DNA of 64,000 bases from Arthrobacter echini. Lineage in GTDB: Bacteria > Actinomycetota > Actinomycetes > Actinomycetales > Micrococcaceae. The notes beneath the pieces were generated by a model. It did no database searches, had not been told where the DNA came from, and saw nothing but the letters and a program-made list of their open reading frames with translations. Location of the stretch: assembly GCF_004803505.1 (NCBI RefSeq), contig NZ_SSWH01000006.1, forward strand, positions 1 through 64,000, in the 5' to 3' direction. The first letter of the stretch is position 1. The number at the start of each line of letters is the position of its first letter. Positions 54,276 through 62,355 of this stretch are shown piece after piece. Both the position numbers and the translations under genes were made by a program.

Positions 54276-55570
54276 TGTCCGCCGTCGCCCGCATGGCTGC
54301 TCGACGTCCGCACGTGCTCGTCGTCGAGGTCCCCGGATGGGCCCTCACCCGGATCAGCGCCGAACGCGAGCTGCGTCGTCGGGGCTGGGTACGCGCGGAT
54401 GCACCGGCGGACTCCGACATCCTGCTCACCTGCGGGCTACCGGGCCCGGAGTTCGGCGAGGTCCTCGACCGCGTCTGGGACCAGCTCCCCGGCCCGAGGG
54501 TACGGGTCGACGCAATGGATCCGGACCAGGTCCTCGCGGTGCTGGACAGGTCCGTGCAGGCGCTCCTGGACGGCGCAACCCAGCGCGACGACGCCGACGC
54601 CCGGACCGCAGCGGCCGCTGGACCGTCGAGTGACCACGACCACGACCACGACCACGGATCGGATCAGGAGACCGAGGAGACCGAGCCGGAGTCTGCTGCT
54701 GACGGTGACGGCGACACGTCCCACGAGGACGGCGACCAGGGGGACACGGCGCACGAGGACACGGACCACGGCGGCATGGACCACGGTGAGGACGACCAGG
54801 CAAATATGAATCATGGGGGCATGGACCACAAGGGGATGTCTCACGGGGACGGCGACCAAGCGGACATGGACCATGCGGGCATGGACCACGGCGACATGGA
54901 CATGCCGATGCCCGGCGGGATCGGCCTGGCCGAGGGGGGGACCGACAGGGACGGCCTCGATCTGGATGTCCTGCATGTCTCGCTCGGTCCGGTGCTTCCG
55001 CATTGGCCGGCAGGATTGGTGGTCCGCTGCTCGCTGCAGGGCGACGTCGTCACCGACGCCTCCGTGGAACTCCTCCGTGCCGCCGATCCAGGCGTGGAGC
55101 AGCTTCATGGGGACGCAGGGATGATGCGTAGTTCTCCTGGGTTCACGAGTGCCCGGACCTGTGACCAGGCGGCCGGCCTGCTGTCCCTCCTGGGGTTCGA
55201 GCGCATGGCGGCACGGGCTGAGCGGCTTCGTGATGCGGTGCTGGACGGAACGCCACCCGATCAGGTCGCCGCGGACGTGGCGCACCTCGGCCGGCACATC
55301 CGTCGGTCGCGGGTGCTTCGTTGGTCCCTGGAGGATCTCCCCGGAGCCCGCGAGCGGTTGCTCGCCATGCTGGGCGCGGCCGAGACGAACCTGGGCAGTG
55401 CGGCCGACGCGGTCACCGCCGTCCGCTACTCCCCCACCGCCGGGACGGCCGGCGTGGAGCAGATCCCCGGGCTGATCACGGGTCTCGATGTCACCGCCGC
55501 GCGGCTCGTGGTCGCCTCATTGGGACTGGACACGGCACCGGTGGCACTGGCAGGCTCCGACCGTGACTGA
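54266..55570 (+). CDS. Fused, degenerate NuoB/NuoD-like protein with His/Met/Asp-rich linker
   Basis: Residues 1-105 resemble NuoB by eye: ADSDILLTCG then VLDRVWDQLPGP (67-77) parallels the NuoB ADVMIVAG and RRVWEQMPDP blocks. None of the four cluster-N2 cysteines is kept. Residues 121-216 are a linker with about 13 His and 9 Met in motifs such as GGMDH and MDHGDMDMP. From residue 235, LHVSLGPVLPHWPAGLVVRC matches the NuoD N-terminus (LGPQHPSTHGVLRL) without its histidines; LLSLLGF...RAERLRDAVL and the final residues also echo NuoD. The central NuoD part is missing. GTG at 54266 has GAAGGGG 7 nt upstream; ATG at 54275 is the alternative. It lies between nuoA and nuoH. No redox function is expected. 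Confidence 0.75.
   Translation: MDLMSAVARMAARRPHVLVVEVPGWALTRISAERELRRRGWVRADAPADSDILLTCGLPGPEFGEVLDRVWDQLPGPRVRVDAMDPDQVLAVLDRSVQALLDGATQRDDADARTAAAAGPSSDHDHDHDHGSDQETEETEPESAADGDGDTSHEDGDQGDTAHEDTDHGGMDHGEDDQANMNHGGMDHKGMSHGDGDQADMDHAGMDHGDMDMPMPGGIGLAEGGTDRDGLDLDVLHVSLGPVLPHWPAGLVVRCSLQGDVVTDASVELLRAADPGVEQLHGDAGMMRSSPGFTSARTCDQAAGLLSLLGFERMAARAERLRDAVLDGTPPDQVAADVAHLGRHIRRSRVLRWSLEDLPGARERLLAMLGAAETNLGSAADAVTAVRYSPTAGTAGVEQIPGLITGLDVTAARLVVASLGLDTAPVALAGSDRD
54626..54913 (+). repeat. Low-complexity His/Met/Asp coding repeat
   Basis: Repeats of GACCAC (four in a row from 54632) and of GGCATGGACCAC-like units encode DHDHDHDH and MDHGGM-type motifs. The repeat is in frame within the NuoB/D-like gene. 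Confidence 0.85.
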
Positions 55571-56495
55571 GGGCATGGTGCAGGTAGGGCCGCTCGGTGC
55601 CCTCACCGCCGCCGTGCTTCTCGGGGTCGTCGCGGTCCTGGCCGCGGCGTTCGACGGGACGCTGGGTGCGCGGCTGCAGGGCCGGCGGGCCTTCTCGGGC
55701 GTGACCGCGCCGCTCTGGGAGGCCGCTCGCCTCCTGAGGCAACGGCGCCGGACGATCGTGGCCGCGGATTCCCTGCTGTGGCGTATCGGCGTGGTGGGGC
55801 TGCTCGTCGTGGCGCTGCTGAAGGTCGTCGTCGTTCCGCTCGGATGGTGGACCGTCGCAGATCTTTCCATCGGCATGGTGTGGTTCAACGCCATGGATGT
55901 GATGGTGTGGGCCCTGGTGTGGCTGATCGGATGGGGAGCGAACAGCGCCCACGCACTCATCGGCGGGTACCGGTTCCTCGGGCAGGCACTGTCCTACGAA
56001 TTGCCGCTGATGTTCGCCCTGACGGGGCCTGCCATCGCTGCAGGCAGCCTGCGGGTGGGGGATGTCGTCGCGGCGCAGCAGGACCTGTGGTTCGTGGTCT
56101 GGATGCCCGTGGCCTTCCTTGTCTTCTGCGCAGGCGTCGTGGCGTTCTCCGTCTGGGGCCCCTTCGGTGCTGCCGCAGGTGAGGACATCGCCGGCGGTGT
56201 CCTCGCCGAGCTGTCGGGCGTCGACCGTCTGCTGGTGCTGGCAGGCCGGTATGCGCTGCTGAGCGCCGGCGCGGGATTCGTCGTCGCACTCTTCCTGGGT
56301 GGCGGGTCGGGTCCTCTTGCTCCTGCGTGGGTGTGGACGCTCGTGAAGACCCTGGCCGTGCTCGCGGCTCTCATCGGGGTACGGCGGCTCCTGCCCGTGG
56401 TGCGCCCGGATCGACTCGCGGAGGTGGCCTGGATCGTCGTCCTGCCCGCGGTGCTGCTCCAACTTCTTCTCGTCGGTGTGATGGTGGTGCTATGA
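55563..56495 (+). CDS. nuoH: Complex I-like membrane subunit NuoH
   Basis: In complex I, NuoH forms much of the quinone chamber and starts the proton path. This one is 310 residues from the GTG at 55563, with about eight helices. The block SAHALIGGYRFLGQALSYELPLM keeps the Glu of SYE(I/L)P. The cytoplasmic loop usually reading PFDLPEAESELVAG is altered to FGAAAGEDIAGGVLAELSG, and the ERK(V)xxRxQxRxGPN loop is reduced to ARLQGRRAF. So the quinone-site loops have diverged. It overlaps its neighbours on both sides. Confidence 0.88.
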   Translation: MTEGMVQVGPLGALTAAVLLGVVAVLAAAFDGTLGARLQGRRAFSGVTAPLWEAARLLRQRRRTIVAADSLLWRIGVVGLLVVALLKVVVVPLGWWTVADLSIGMVWFNAMDVMVWALVWLIGWGANSAHALIGGYRFLGQALSYELPLMFALTGPAIAAGSLRVGDVVAAQQDLWFVVWMPVAFLVFCAGVVAFSVWGPFGAAAGEDIAGGVLAELSGVDRLLVLAGRYALLSAGAGFVVALFLGGGSGPLAPAWVWTLVKTLAVLAALIGVRRLLPVVRPDRLAEVAWIVVLPAVLLQLLLVGVMVVL

Positions 56496-57061
56496 GTGTC
56501 GTTCTCGATGGCGTCTTCTGGCTCCTGGCGGTCGTGTCCGTCGCCTCCGGTATCGCCGTGTTCCGGGTGGACTCCATGGCCCGGGCCACCTATGCCCTGG
56601 CGGTGTCCTTCGTGGCGGTCGGCGCCATGCTGCTGCTGCTGAATCTCGAGTACATCGGGGTGATCACCATCCTGATGATGGTGATGGAGATGGCGATCAT
56701 GGGCATCTTCATGATCATGTTCATGGGCATGAATCCGGCCCTGATGCCGATGAGCATGGTGCACAACAAGGTGGGTTCGCTGGTCCTGGCCGTCGGAGTG
56801 TTCGTCGTCCTGGCCGGAGGCGCGTTGCTCATCGACTGGCCCGATCGCCGAGGTGCACCCGCAGGCGATCTCACCCGCTCCCTGGGAGAGGCCATCATGG
56901 GCTCGAAGATGCTCGTCATGCTCACGGTCAGCCCGCTGCTGTTCGCCACGCTCGTGGCTGCCCTGGTCCTGGCCAACCCGCGTGGGCGCTACGACAGGTT
57001 CGGTGATGACCTGCGCGCCGGGACACCGAGCGGGCCCGCGAGGGAAGGGGACGACTCGTGA
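56492..57061 (+). CDS. nuoJ: Complex I-like membrane subunit NuoJ, Met-rich
   Basis: A 189-residue protein with about five helices. The third helix region, normally containing a Tyr-Gly-Ala pi-bulge, reads ITILMMVMEMAIMGIFMIMF and continues into MGMNPALMPMSM, giving an exceptional cluster of Met with one Glu. It overlaps nuoH (ATGA) and nuoK (GTGA); because it directly overlaps nuoH, there is no room for nuoI. Confidence 0.88.
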   Translation: MSVVLDGVFWLLAVVSVASGIAVFRVDSMARATYALAVSFVAVGAMLLLLNLEYIGVITILMMVMEMAIMGIFMIMFMGMNPALMPMSMVHNKVGSLVLAVGVFVVLAGGALLIDWPDRRGAPAGDLTRSLGEAIMGSKMLVMLTVSPLLFATLVAALVLANPRGRYDRFGDDLRAGTPSGPAREGDDS

Positions 57062-57360
57062 CCCTGGATACCGTTCTGGTGGTGGCGGCGGGTCTGTTCT
57101 CCGTCGGGGTCTACGGCGCGCTGTCCCAGCAGGTCGTCGTGATGGTGATGATGGGACTGGAGCTGATGCTCAACGGCGTGATCCTCGCCGCTGCGGGCCT
57201 CTGGTGGTTCCTCGCGCCTGCCCCGGACGGACAGGTCCTCCTGTTGGTGGTCATCGCGGCGATGACCGTGGAGATGGCGATGGGCTTCGCGGTCGCGACA
57301 CTGCTCAACCGGTCCCGGCAGTCCGACATGACCGACATGGCAACGGATCTGAGCGGATGA
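57058..57360 (+). CDS. nuoK: Complex I-like membrane subunit NuoK
   Basis: A 100-residue, three-helix subunit related to MrpC. Both membrane glutamates typical of NuoK are kept, one in MMGLELMLNGV and one in AAMTVEMAMGFAV. The C-terminus is slightly longer than usual. It starts with GTG overlapping nuoJ. Confidence 0.9.
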   Translation: MTLDTVLVVAAGLFSVGVYGALSQQVVVMVMMGLELMLNGVILAAAGLWWFLAPAPDGQVLLLVVIAAMTVEMAMGFAVATLLNRSRQSDMTDMATDLSG

Positions 57361-59288
57361 GCGCACTGCTGTGGACCCTGGTCGGCCTGCCTGCGCTCGC
57401 AGGGACGCTGCTCTGCCTGGGCGGGCGCCGCCTGACGAGGATCGCCGCTCCGCTCTCGGTCACCGTCGTCGCACTCATCACTGTGCTGTCCGTGCTGGCA
57501 GCAGTACGGCGTCCGGCCCTGGAGCTTCCCTTCATCACGGGTGCCGGCTTCGGCCTCGCCGTCGATCCGCTGTCGGCGGTGGTCCTCCCGACGGTGGCGC
57601 TCGTGGCGCTGCTGGTCCTGGTCTTCGCCTCGACCCGCGACATCGCCGGCGAGGTGTCGCCACCGACGCGATTCCACGGCCTGATGCTGATCTTCGTCGC
57701 AGCGGTGGTGGTGACCGTCACCGCGACCACCCTGCCCGCCCTGTTGTTCGCCTGGGAGGTGATGGGCGCGATGTCCTACGCCCTGATCGGCTTCCGCCGG
57801 CAGGACCAGGACCGGGTATCGGCAGGGCTGACAGCCTTCCTCACCACCCGCACCGCCGACCTCGGGCTCTACGGCGCGACGGCGGCGGCCCTGGCAGCAG
57901 GAACGGGCGCCGCGTTCGTGGAGCTGCCCGCTGCCGAGGAAGGCTGGAGGCACGTGATCGCTGCGGGCGTCCTCCTGGCGGCGCTCGGCAAGGCAGCCCA
58001 GTTGCCGTTCAGCTTCTGGCTCTCCCGCGCCATGGAGGGACCGAGCCCGGTCAGCGCCCTGCTGCATTCGGCGGCCATGGTGGCCATGGGTGGCTACCTG
58101 CTGCTGCGCGTGGCACCCCTGCTGCAGGTGACGGGCTGGGCCGGAGCGGTCACGGCGTGGGTGGGGGTCCTGACCGCCCTGGTCCTGGGGGTCGTCGCCC
58201 TCGCGCAGAAGGATCTCAAGCAGTTGCTGGCCGCCTCGACGGCGGCGCAGCTCGGTTTCGTGGTCCTCGGGGCCGGTCTCGGCGCCGTCGCGGGAGGAAC
58301 GGCACACCTGATCGCCCATGCAGCCACGAAGGCCCTCCTGTTCCTCGTCGCCGGCGCCTGGCTGTCGGCGCTGGGGACCAAGAAGCTGCGCGCCCTGCGG
58401 GGTGCGGCACGCCGGTGGCCCTTGGTCGGCGTCGCGTTCACTCTCGGGGCCCTGAGCCTCGCAGGCGTGGCGCCGCTCGCACTCTGGTCGACCAAGGACG
58501 CGGTACTCGCTGCCGCGCGGGAAGCATCGCCGGGGTTGTACGTCATCGGCCTGATCGCCTCGGCGCTCTCGGCGGCGTACGCGGGCAAGGCACTGGTCAT
58601 CGTCTGGCGCCGTCCCCGACCGGCGACGTCCCTCAACTACGACACCGAGGAACAGGGCTCACGGCGTATCGGGCTCTGGGAGGAGATCCCCCTGCTCGTC
58701 CTCGCGGCCGGAGCCACCGTCCTCGGAGTCCTCGCCCTTCCGCCCGTGGGTACGACGCTCCGGGTCTTCCTGGGGGACGAAGGCTCGTCCACGGCCTCCT
58801 GGTGGGAGCTGGTGCTCTCCGCCGTCCTCGCCCTGGCCGTCCTGCTCCTCGTGGCCCGCGTCGGTGTACCGGAGCCACGCTGGGCAGCTCGATGGTTCGG
58901 CCTCGAGCGCGCAGCGCACGTGCTCGTCGTGGCTCCGGTGCTCTCCCTCGCCAGGGCGCTGGCACGGTTCGACGACCATGTGGTGGACCGAGGGTTACTG
59001 CACGGAGCAGCCCTGGTCGCACGCACCGCGCGGGGCGCCGCGCACGTCGACGACACGCACGTCGATCGCGCAGTGACGGCGACCTCCAGGGGCACAAGCG
59101 CTGCCGCGGTCGCGCTGGAACGGGCCGATACCGGCGGGATCGACGCCGTGGTGCGCGCCGTCGGCCGTGGTGCCCGCCGTCTCGGGGCCCTGGCCCGGAG
59201 ACCGCAGACCGGTCAGGTCCACCAGTACTACGCCCAGGCCGCCGTGTTCCTCGCGGCGGCACTCATCCTCCTGCTCCTCGTGAGGTGA
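57357..59288 (+). CDS. nuoL: Complex I-like antiporter subunit NuoL
   Basis: Antiporter-like subunit of 643 residues. The Glu of TM5 (LLFAWEVMGAMSYALIGFR), a Lys in AALGKAAQLPFSFWL and the AMEGPSPVSALLHSAAMV block are kept, so the half-channel residues look intact. The region after about residue 520 is divergent and hydrophilic before a last helix (AAVFLAAALILLLLVR). Whether it forms the usual long lateral helix is unclear. ATG overlaps nuoK. Confidence 0.92.
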   Translation: MSALLWTLVGLPALAGTLLCLGGRRLTRIAAPLSVTVVALITVLSVLAAVRRPALELPFITGAGFGLAVDPLSAVVLPTVALVALLVLVFASTRDIAGEVSPPTRFHGLMLIFVAAVVVTVTATTLPALLFAWEVMGAMSYALIGFRRQDQDRVSAGLTAFLTTRTADLGLYGATAAALAAGTGAAFVELPAAEEGWRHVIAAGVLLAALGKAAQLPFSFWLSRAMEGPSPVSALLHSAAMVAMGGYLLLRVAPLLQVTGWAGAVTAWVGVLTALVLGVVALAQKDLKQLLAASTAAQLGFVVLGAGLGAVAGGTAHLIAHAATKALLFLVAGAWLSALGTKKLRALRGAARRWPLVGVAFTLGALSLAGVAPLALWSTKDAVLAAAREASPGLYVIGLIASALSAAYAGKALVIVWRRPRPATSLNYDTEEQGSRRIGLWEEIPLLVLAAGATVLGVLALPPVGTTLRVFLGDEGSSTASWWELVLSAVLALAVLLLVARVGVPEPRWAARWFGLERAAHVLVVAPVLSLARALARFDDHVVDRGLLHGAALVARTARGAAHVDDTHVDRAVTATSRGTSAAAVALERADTGGIDAVVRAVGRGARRLGALARRPQTGQVHQYYAQAAVFLAAALILLLLVR

Positions 59289-60781
59289 CCGTGCTCAGTC
59301 TCGTCATTTTCCTGCCCCTTGCCGCAGCGCTCGTCCTGGCGGTCGTCCCGGGCATCCCGGATGCTGTGGCCCGCTGGGCATGGGTGGCGGTCACGGCCGT
59401 GGAGGTGGTCCTCGTCGCCGTCCTGTGGGCCGGCTTCGAGCGGCCGGGAGACGGTGGTGTGGCCTTCGAGGAGCAGGTGGCGTGGATTCCCACGGTCGGC
59501 AGCAGCTATCACGTGGGCGTGGACGGATTGTCCCTGCCGTTACTGGCACTGACAGCGGTGGTGTTCCTCGCCTGCGCCGTCCACGCGGTCGCGGAGCGGG
59601 ACCGCCCGAGACCCCAGTCCGCCCTGTTCCTGTTCCTGCAGACCTCGTGCCTCGGCGTGTTCGCGGCGCAGGATCTCATCCTGTTCTTCCTGTTCTTCGA
59701 TCTGTCGATCGTGGGTATGTACTTCGTGATCGCGGGCTGGGGTCACGGCAATGCCGCAGCGTCGGCCCTGAAGTTCTTCCTCTACACCTTCCTGGGGTCG
59801 CTGGCCCTGCTGCTGGGCTTCATCGGGCTCTATCTCTTCTCCGAACCGCGGACCTTCGACATGGTCGAGCTTGCAGAATCGGCGCCCCTGGACGGCAACC
59901 CCGTGGCCGGGGGGTTCGTCCTCGGCGCCATCCTGCTCGGACTGGCCATCAAGACTCCCACCTTCCCCTTCCACACCTGGCTCCCACCCGCGCACACGGA
60001 CGCCCCGGCCATCGGCTCGGCGGTCCTCGCCGGGATCCTGCTGAAGCTCGGCACCTACGGTTTCGTGCGCATCGCGATGCCCATGCTCCCGGCCGCCTGG
60101 CGGGACTGGGCGTGGGTCATCGTCGTCGTCGGAATCGTCTCCGTGCTCTACGGAGCACTGGTGGCTCTGGCCCAGACCGATCTCAAACGGATGATCGCCT
60201 ACACCTCGGTGAACCACATGGGCTACGTGGTCCTCGCTGTCGGCGCGGCGGGCGTGGCCGGAGGAACCGACACGCAGGCACGCGAACTGGCGGTCACCGG
60301 CGCGCTGACGCAGATGGTGAGCCATGGCCTCATCACCGCGGCCCTGTTCCTGCTCGCGGGAGTGCTGCGGGCCCGTGCCGGGACCTATCACATGAGTGCC
60401 TTCGGAGGCCTCGCCTCGGTGGCCCCGAGGTTCGCGGTGCTGTTCGCGGTCGGTGCGTTCGCCTCGCTCGGGCTGCCGGGATTCAGCGGGTTCATCGCCG
60501 AGTTCCAGATCTTCGCCGGCGCCATCGGAGCGGTCCCCTGGACCGCGCTGGCACTGCCGGGCATCCTGCTCACAGCGGCGCTGTTCCTGCTCGCCACCCA
60601 GCGTCTGCTGACCGGGGAGGTTCGGGAGAAGGCGGTCGGTTTCACGGATCTGCGCGCGTCGGAGGTGCTCTCCATCGGGCCCCTGCTGCTGCTCTCACTG
60701 CTCATCGGCGTGTTCCCCCGCCCGCTGCTGGAGCTGATCGAACCGGCTGCCGCGGTCGTCGTCGATCTCGTCGGACGATGA
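59285..60781 (+). CDS. nuoM: Complex I-like antiporter subunit NuoM
   Basis: Antiporter-like subunit of 498 residues. Two channel lysines are kept (GLAIKTPTFPFHTWLPPAHT and LLKLGTYGF). The essential TM5 glutamate is replaced by Asp139 in LFFLFFDLSIVGMYF. The GTG at 59285 overlaps nuoL; a GTG two codons later is possible. Confidence 0.92.
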   Translation: MTVLSLVIFLPLAAALVLAVVPGIPDAVARWAWVAVTAVEVVLVAVLWAGFERPGDGGVAFEEQVAWIPTVGSSYHVGVDGLSLPLLALTAVVFLACAVHAVAERDRPRPQSALFLFLQTSCLGVFAAQDLILFFLFFDLSIVGMYFVIAGWGHGNAAASALKFFLYTFLGSLALLLGFIGLYLFSEPRTFDMVELAESAPLDGNPVAGGFVLGAILLGLAIKTPTFPFHTWLPPAHTDAPAIGSAVLAGILLKLGTYGFVRIAMPMLPAAWRDWAWVIVVVGIVSVLYGALVALAQTDLKRMIAYTSVNHMGYVVLAVGAAGVAGGTDTQARELAVTGALTQMVSHGLITAALFLLAGVLRARAGTYHMSAFGGLASVAPRFAVLFAVGAFASLGLPGFSGFIAEFQIFAGAIGAVPWTALALPGILLTAALFLLATQRLLTGEVREKAVGFTDLRASEVLSIGPLLLLSLLIGVFPRPLLELIEPAAAVVVDLVGR

Positions 60782-60794
60782 CGCCGGGAATGCC

Positions 60795-62276
60795 GTGGAC
60801 GCTGTGAATGCCGGCATGAGCATGGAGGCGGACTTCGCGGCCCTCCTGCCGGAACTCTTCCTCCTCGCCGGGGCCGTCACGGCGCTGCTGACCGGGTCCT
60901 TCCTGCCCAGGGACAGACAGAGTCCGACCCGCCTGATCGGGATCATCGCTCTGCTCGGTGCTGTGGTCAGTACGGGAACGGGTCTGTCCGCGGGATCCCG
61001 CACGGTGTTCGAGGGCAGCTTCTCCCTCGACACCCCGACCACCATCGCGCGGCTGATCATCTGCACCGCGACGCTGCTCGTCATCTGTCTGGGCGCCGAC
61101 GAACTCCGCGGCAGTCCGCGGGAGAGCGAGACCTATGCACTGATGCTGCTGTCGACCCTGGGCGCCCTGGTGATGGCAGGCACCGACGACCTGCTGATCC
61201 TCGCCGTCGCATACCTGCTCGCCAGCATCCCGCTCTACGCCCTGATCGGCATGGGCCGCTCCCCGCGAGCAGCCGAAGCAGCGCTGAAGACCTACCTGCT
61301 GGGCGCCTTTTTGGGCATCGCCCTGCTCCTGGGCATCACCATCCTCTACGCCCTCGCCGGAGCGAGCAGCTACGATCAGCTGCGCGCCGGGCTGGCGGAC
61401 GCGCCGTCGGGCGCCATCGCTGCCGGGCTCCTCGGTGTGCTGGCAGGGATCGCGTTCAAGGCCGGGGCAGTACCGGGGCATTTCTGGGTGCCGGATGCCT
61501 CTCAGGGTGCCGGTGTCGCCGTCGCTGCCTTTTTGACGACCGTACCGAAGATCGGGGCGCTCGTCGCCGCGTACCGGCTTCTCAGCACGCTGCCGGACTC
61601 GGTCGACGCGCCCCTGGTGATCGCGGTGCTGGCCGCCGCGAGCATGACCATCGGCAACTTCGCGGCGTTCTCCCAGACGAATGTCCGGCGCCTGCTGGGC
61701 TGGTCCACGGTCAGCCAGGCCGGGTACCTTCTGGTTCCCGTGGCCGTCGCCGGGGCCAGTGACCTGGCACTGCCGTCGCTGCTGTTCTACCTGGGCGCCT
61801 ACGCGCTGTCGAACATCGGTGCGTTCGCCGTCGTCGCCGCCACCGGGCATGACGAAGTCGGGCAGTACCGGGGCCTGGCGCGGAGGAGTCCGTGGCTGGC
61901 CGGTGTGCTCGTGGTGAGCCTGCTGAGCCTGGTCGGCACACCGCCCACGGTCGTGTTCGTCGGCAAACTCACCACCTTCGCCGCGGGCTGGGACGGCGGA
62001 CTTGCGTGGCTGGTCGTGGTCGCGGCCCTGAATACCGTGGCGAGCCTGTTCTACTACCTGCGCTGGCTCGCTCCCATGTTCCAGGGGGCGGAGTTCCAAC
62101 GGGCGGCCACCGAGTCGACAGAACCCTCGACGCCGGACCAGCAGGCAGGCGACACCGTGGGGGTGAGGCGGTGGCCGGCAACCGTCGCGGTGCTCAGCGG
62201 AGGACTCGTGGTGGCGGGCGGGGTGGTGGCAGGCCTCGTCTGGCCGGCGCTCGAGGGAACGCTGGCCGGCCTGTAA
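60795..62276 (+). CDS. nuoN: Complex I-like antiporter subunit NuoN
   Basis: Antiporter-like subunit of 493 residues from GTG at 60795; an ATG at 60816 is an alternative. Lysines in AFKAGAVPGHFWVPDASQG and TTVPKIGAL are kept. In the TM5 segment, DLLILAVAYLLASIPLYALIG has Leu where NuoN usually has Glu. It is the last gene of the operon, followed by a GC-rich hairpin. Confidence 0.92.
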   Translation: MDAVNAGMSMEADFAALLPELFLLAGAVTALLTGSFLPRDRQSPTRLIGIIALLGAVVSTGTGLSAGSRTVFEGSFSLDTPTTIARLIICTATLLVICLGADELRGSPRESETYALMLLSTLGALVMAGTDDLLILAVAYLLASIPLYALIGMGRSPRAAEAALKTYLLGAFLGIALLLGITILYALAGASSYDQLRAGLADAPSGAIAAGLLGVLAGIAFKAGAVPGHFWVPDASQGAGVAVAAFLTTVPKIGALVAAYRLLSTLPDSVDAPLVIAVLAAASMTIGNFAAFSQTNVRRLLGWSTVSQAGYLLVPVAVAGASDLALPSLLFYLGAYALSNIGAFAVVAATGHDEVGQYRGLARRSPWLAGVLVVSLLSLVGTPPTVVFVGKLTTFAAGWDGGLAWLVVVAALNTVASLFYYLRWLAPMFQGAEFQRAATESTEPSTPDQQAGDTVGVRRWPATVAVLSGGLVVAGGVVAGLVWPALEGTLAGL

Positions 62277-62301
62277 CCGGCCCGTACGTGGAGCGGGCCG
62301 G
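62277..62301. terminator. Hairpin after nuoN
   Basis: CCGGCCCG (62277-62284) and CGGGCCGG (62294-62301) start immediately after the nuoN stop and end 54 bp before the stop of the convergent response-regulator gene. It may serve both transcripts. Confidence 0.6.
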
Positions 62302-62355
62302 ACGTTGCCGATACAGGTACGGGCTACTCCCGTCGTGGGCGGAAGGGGCAGGCGC

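Noticed and set aside
54626-54913. CRISPR-like or satellite repeat
   Set aside because: The repeats are in frame, irregular and encode a His/Met/Asp-rich linker; there are no spacers.
57371-59284. Long open frame upstream of nuoM in the same frame
   Set aside because: This part overlaps nuoL in another frame and is Arg/Gly/Pro-rich shadow; NuoM begins at MTVLSLVIFLP.
53925-62276. Standard complex I operon
   Set aside because: nuoC, E, F, G and I are missing and the NuoB/NuoD-like fusion lacks Fe-S and quinone residues, so it cannot be called a complete NADH dehydrogenase.
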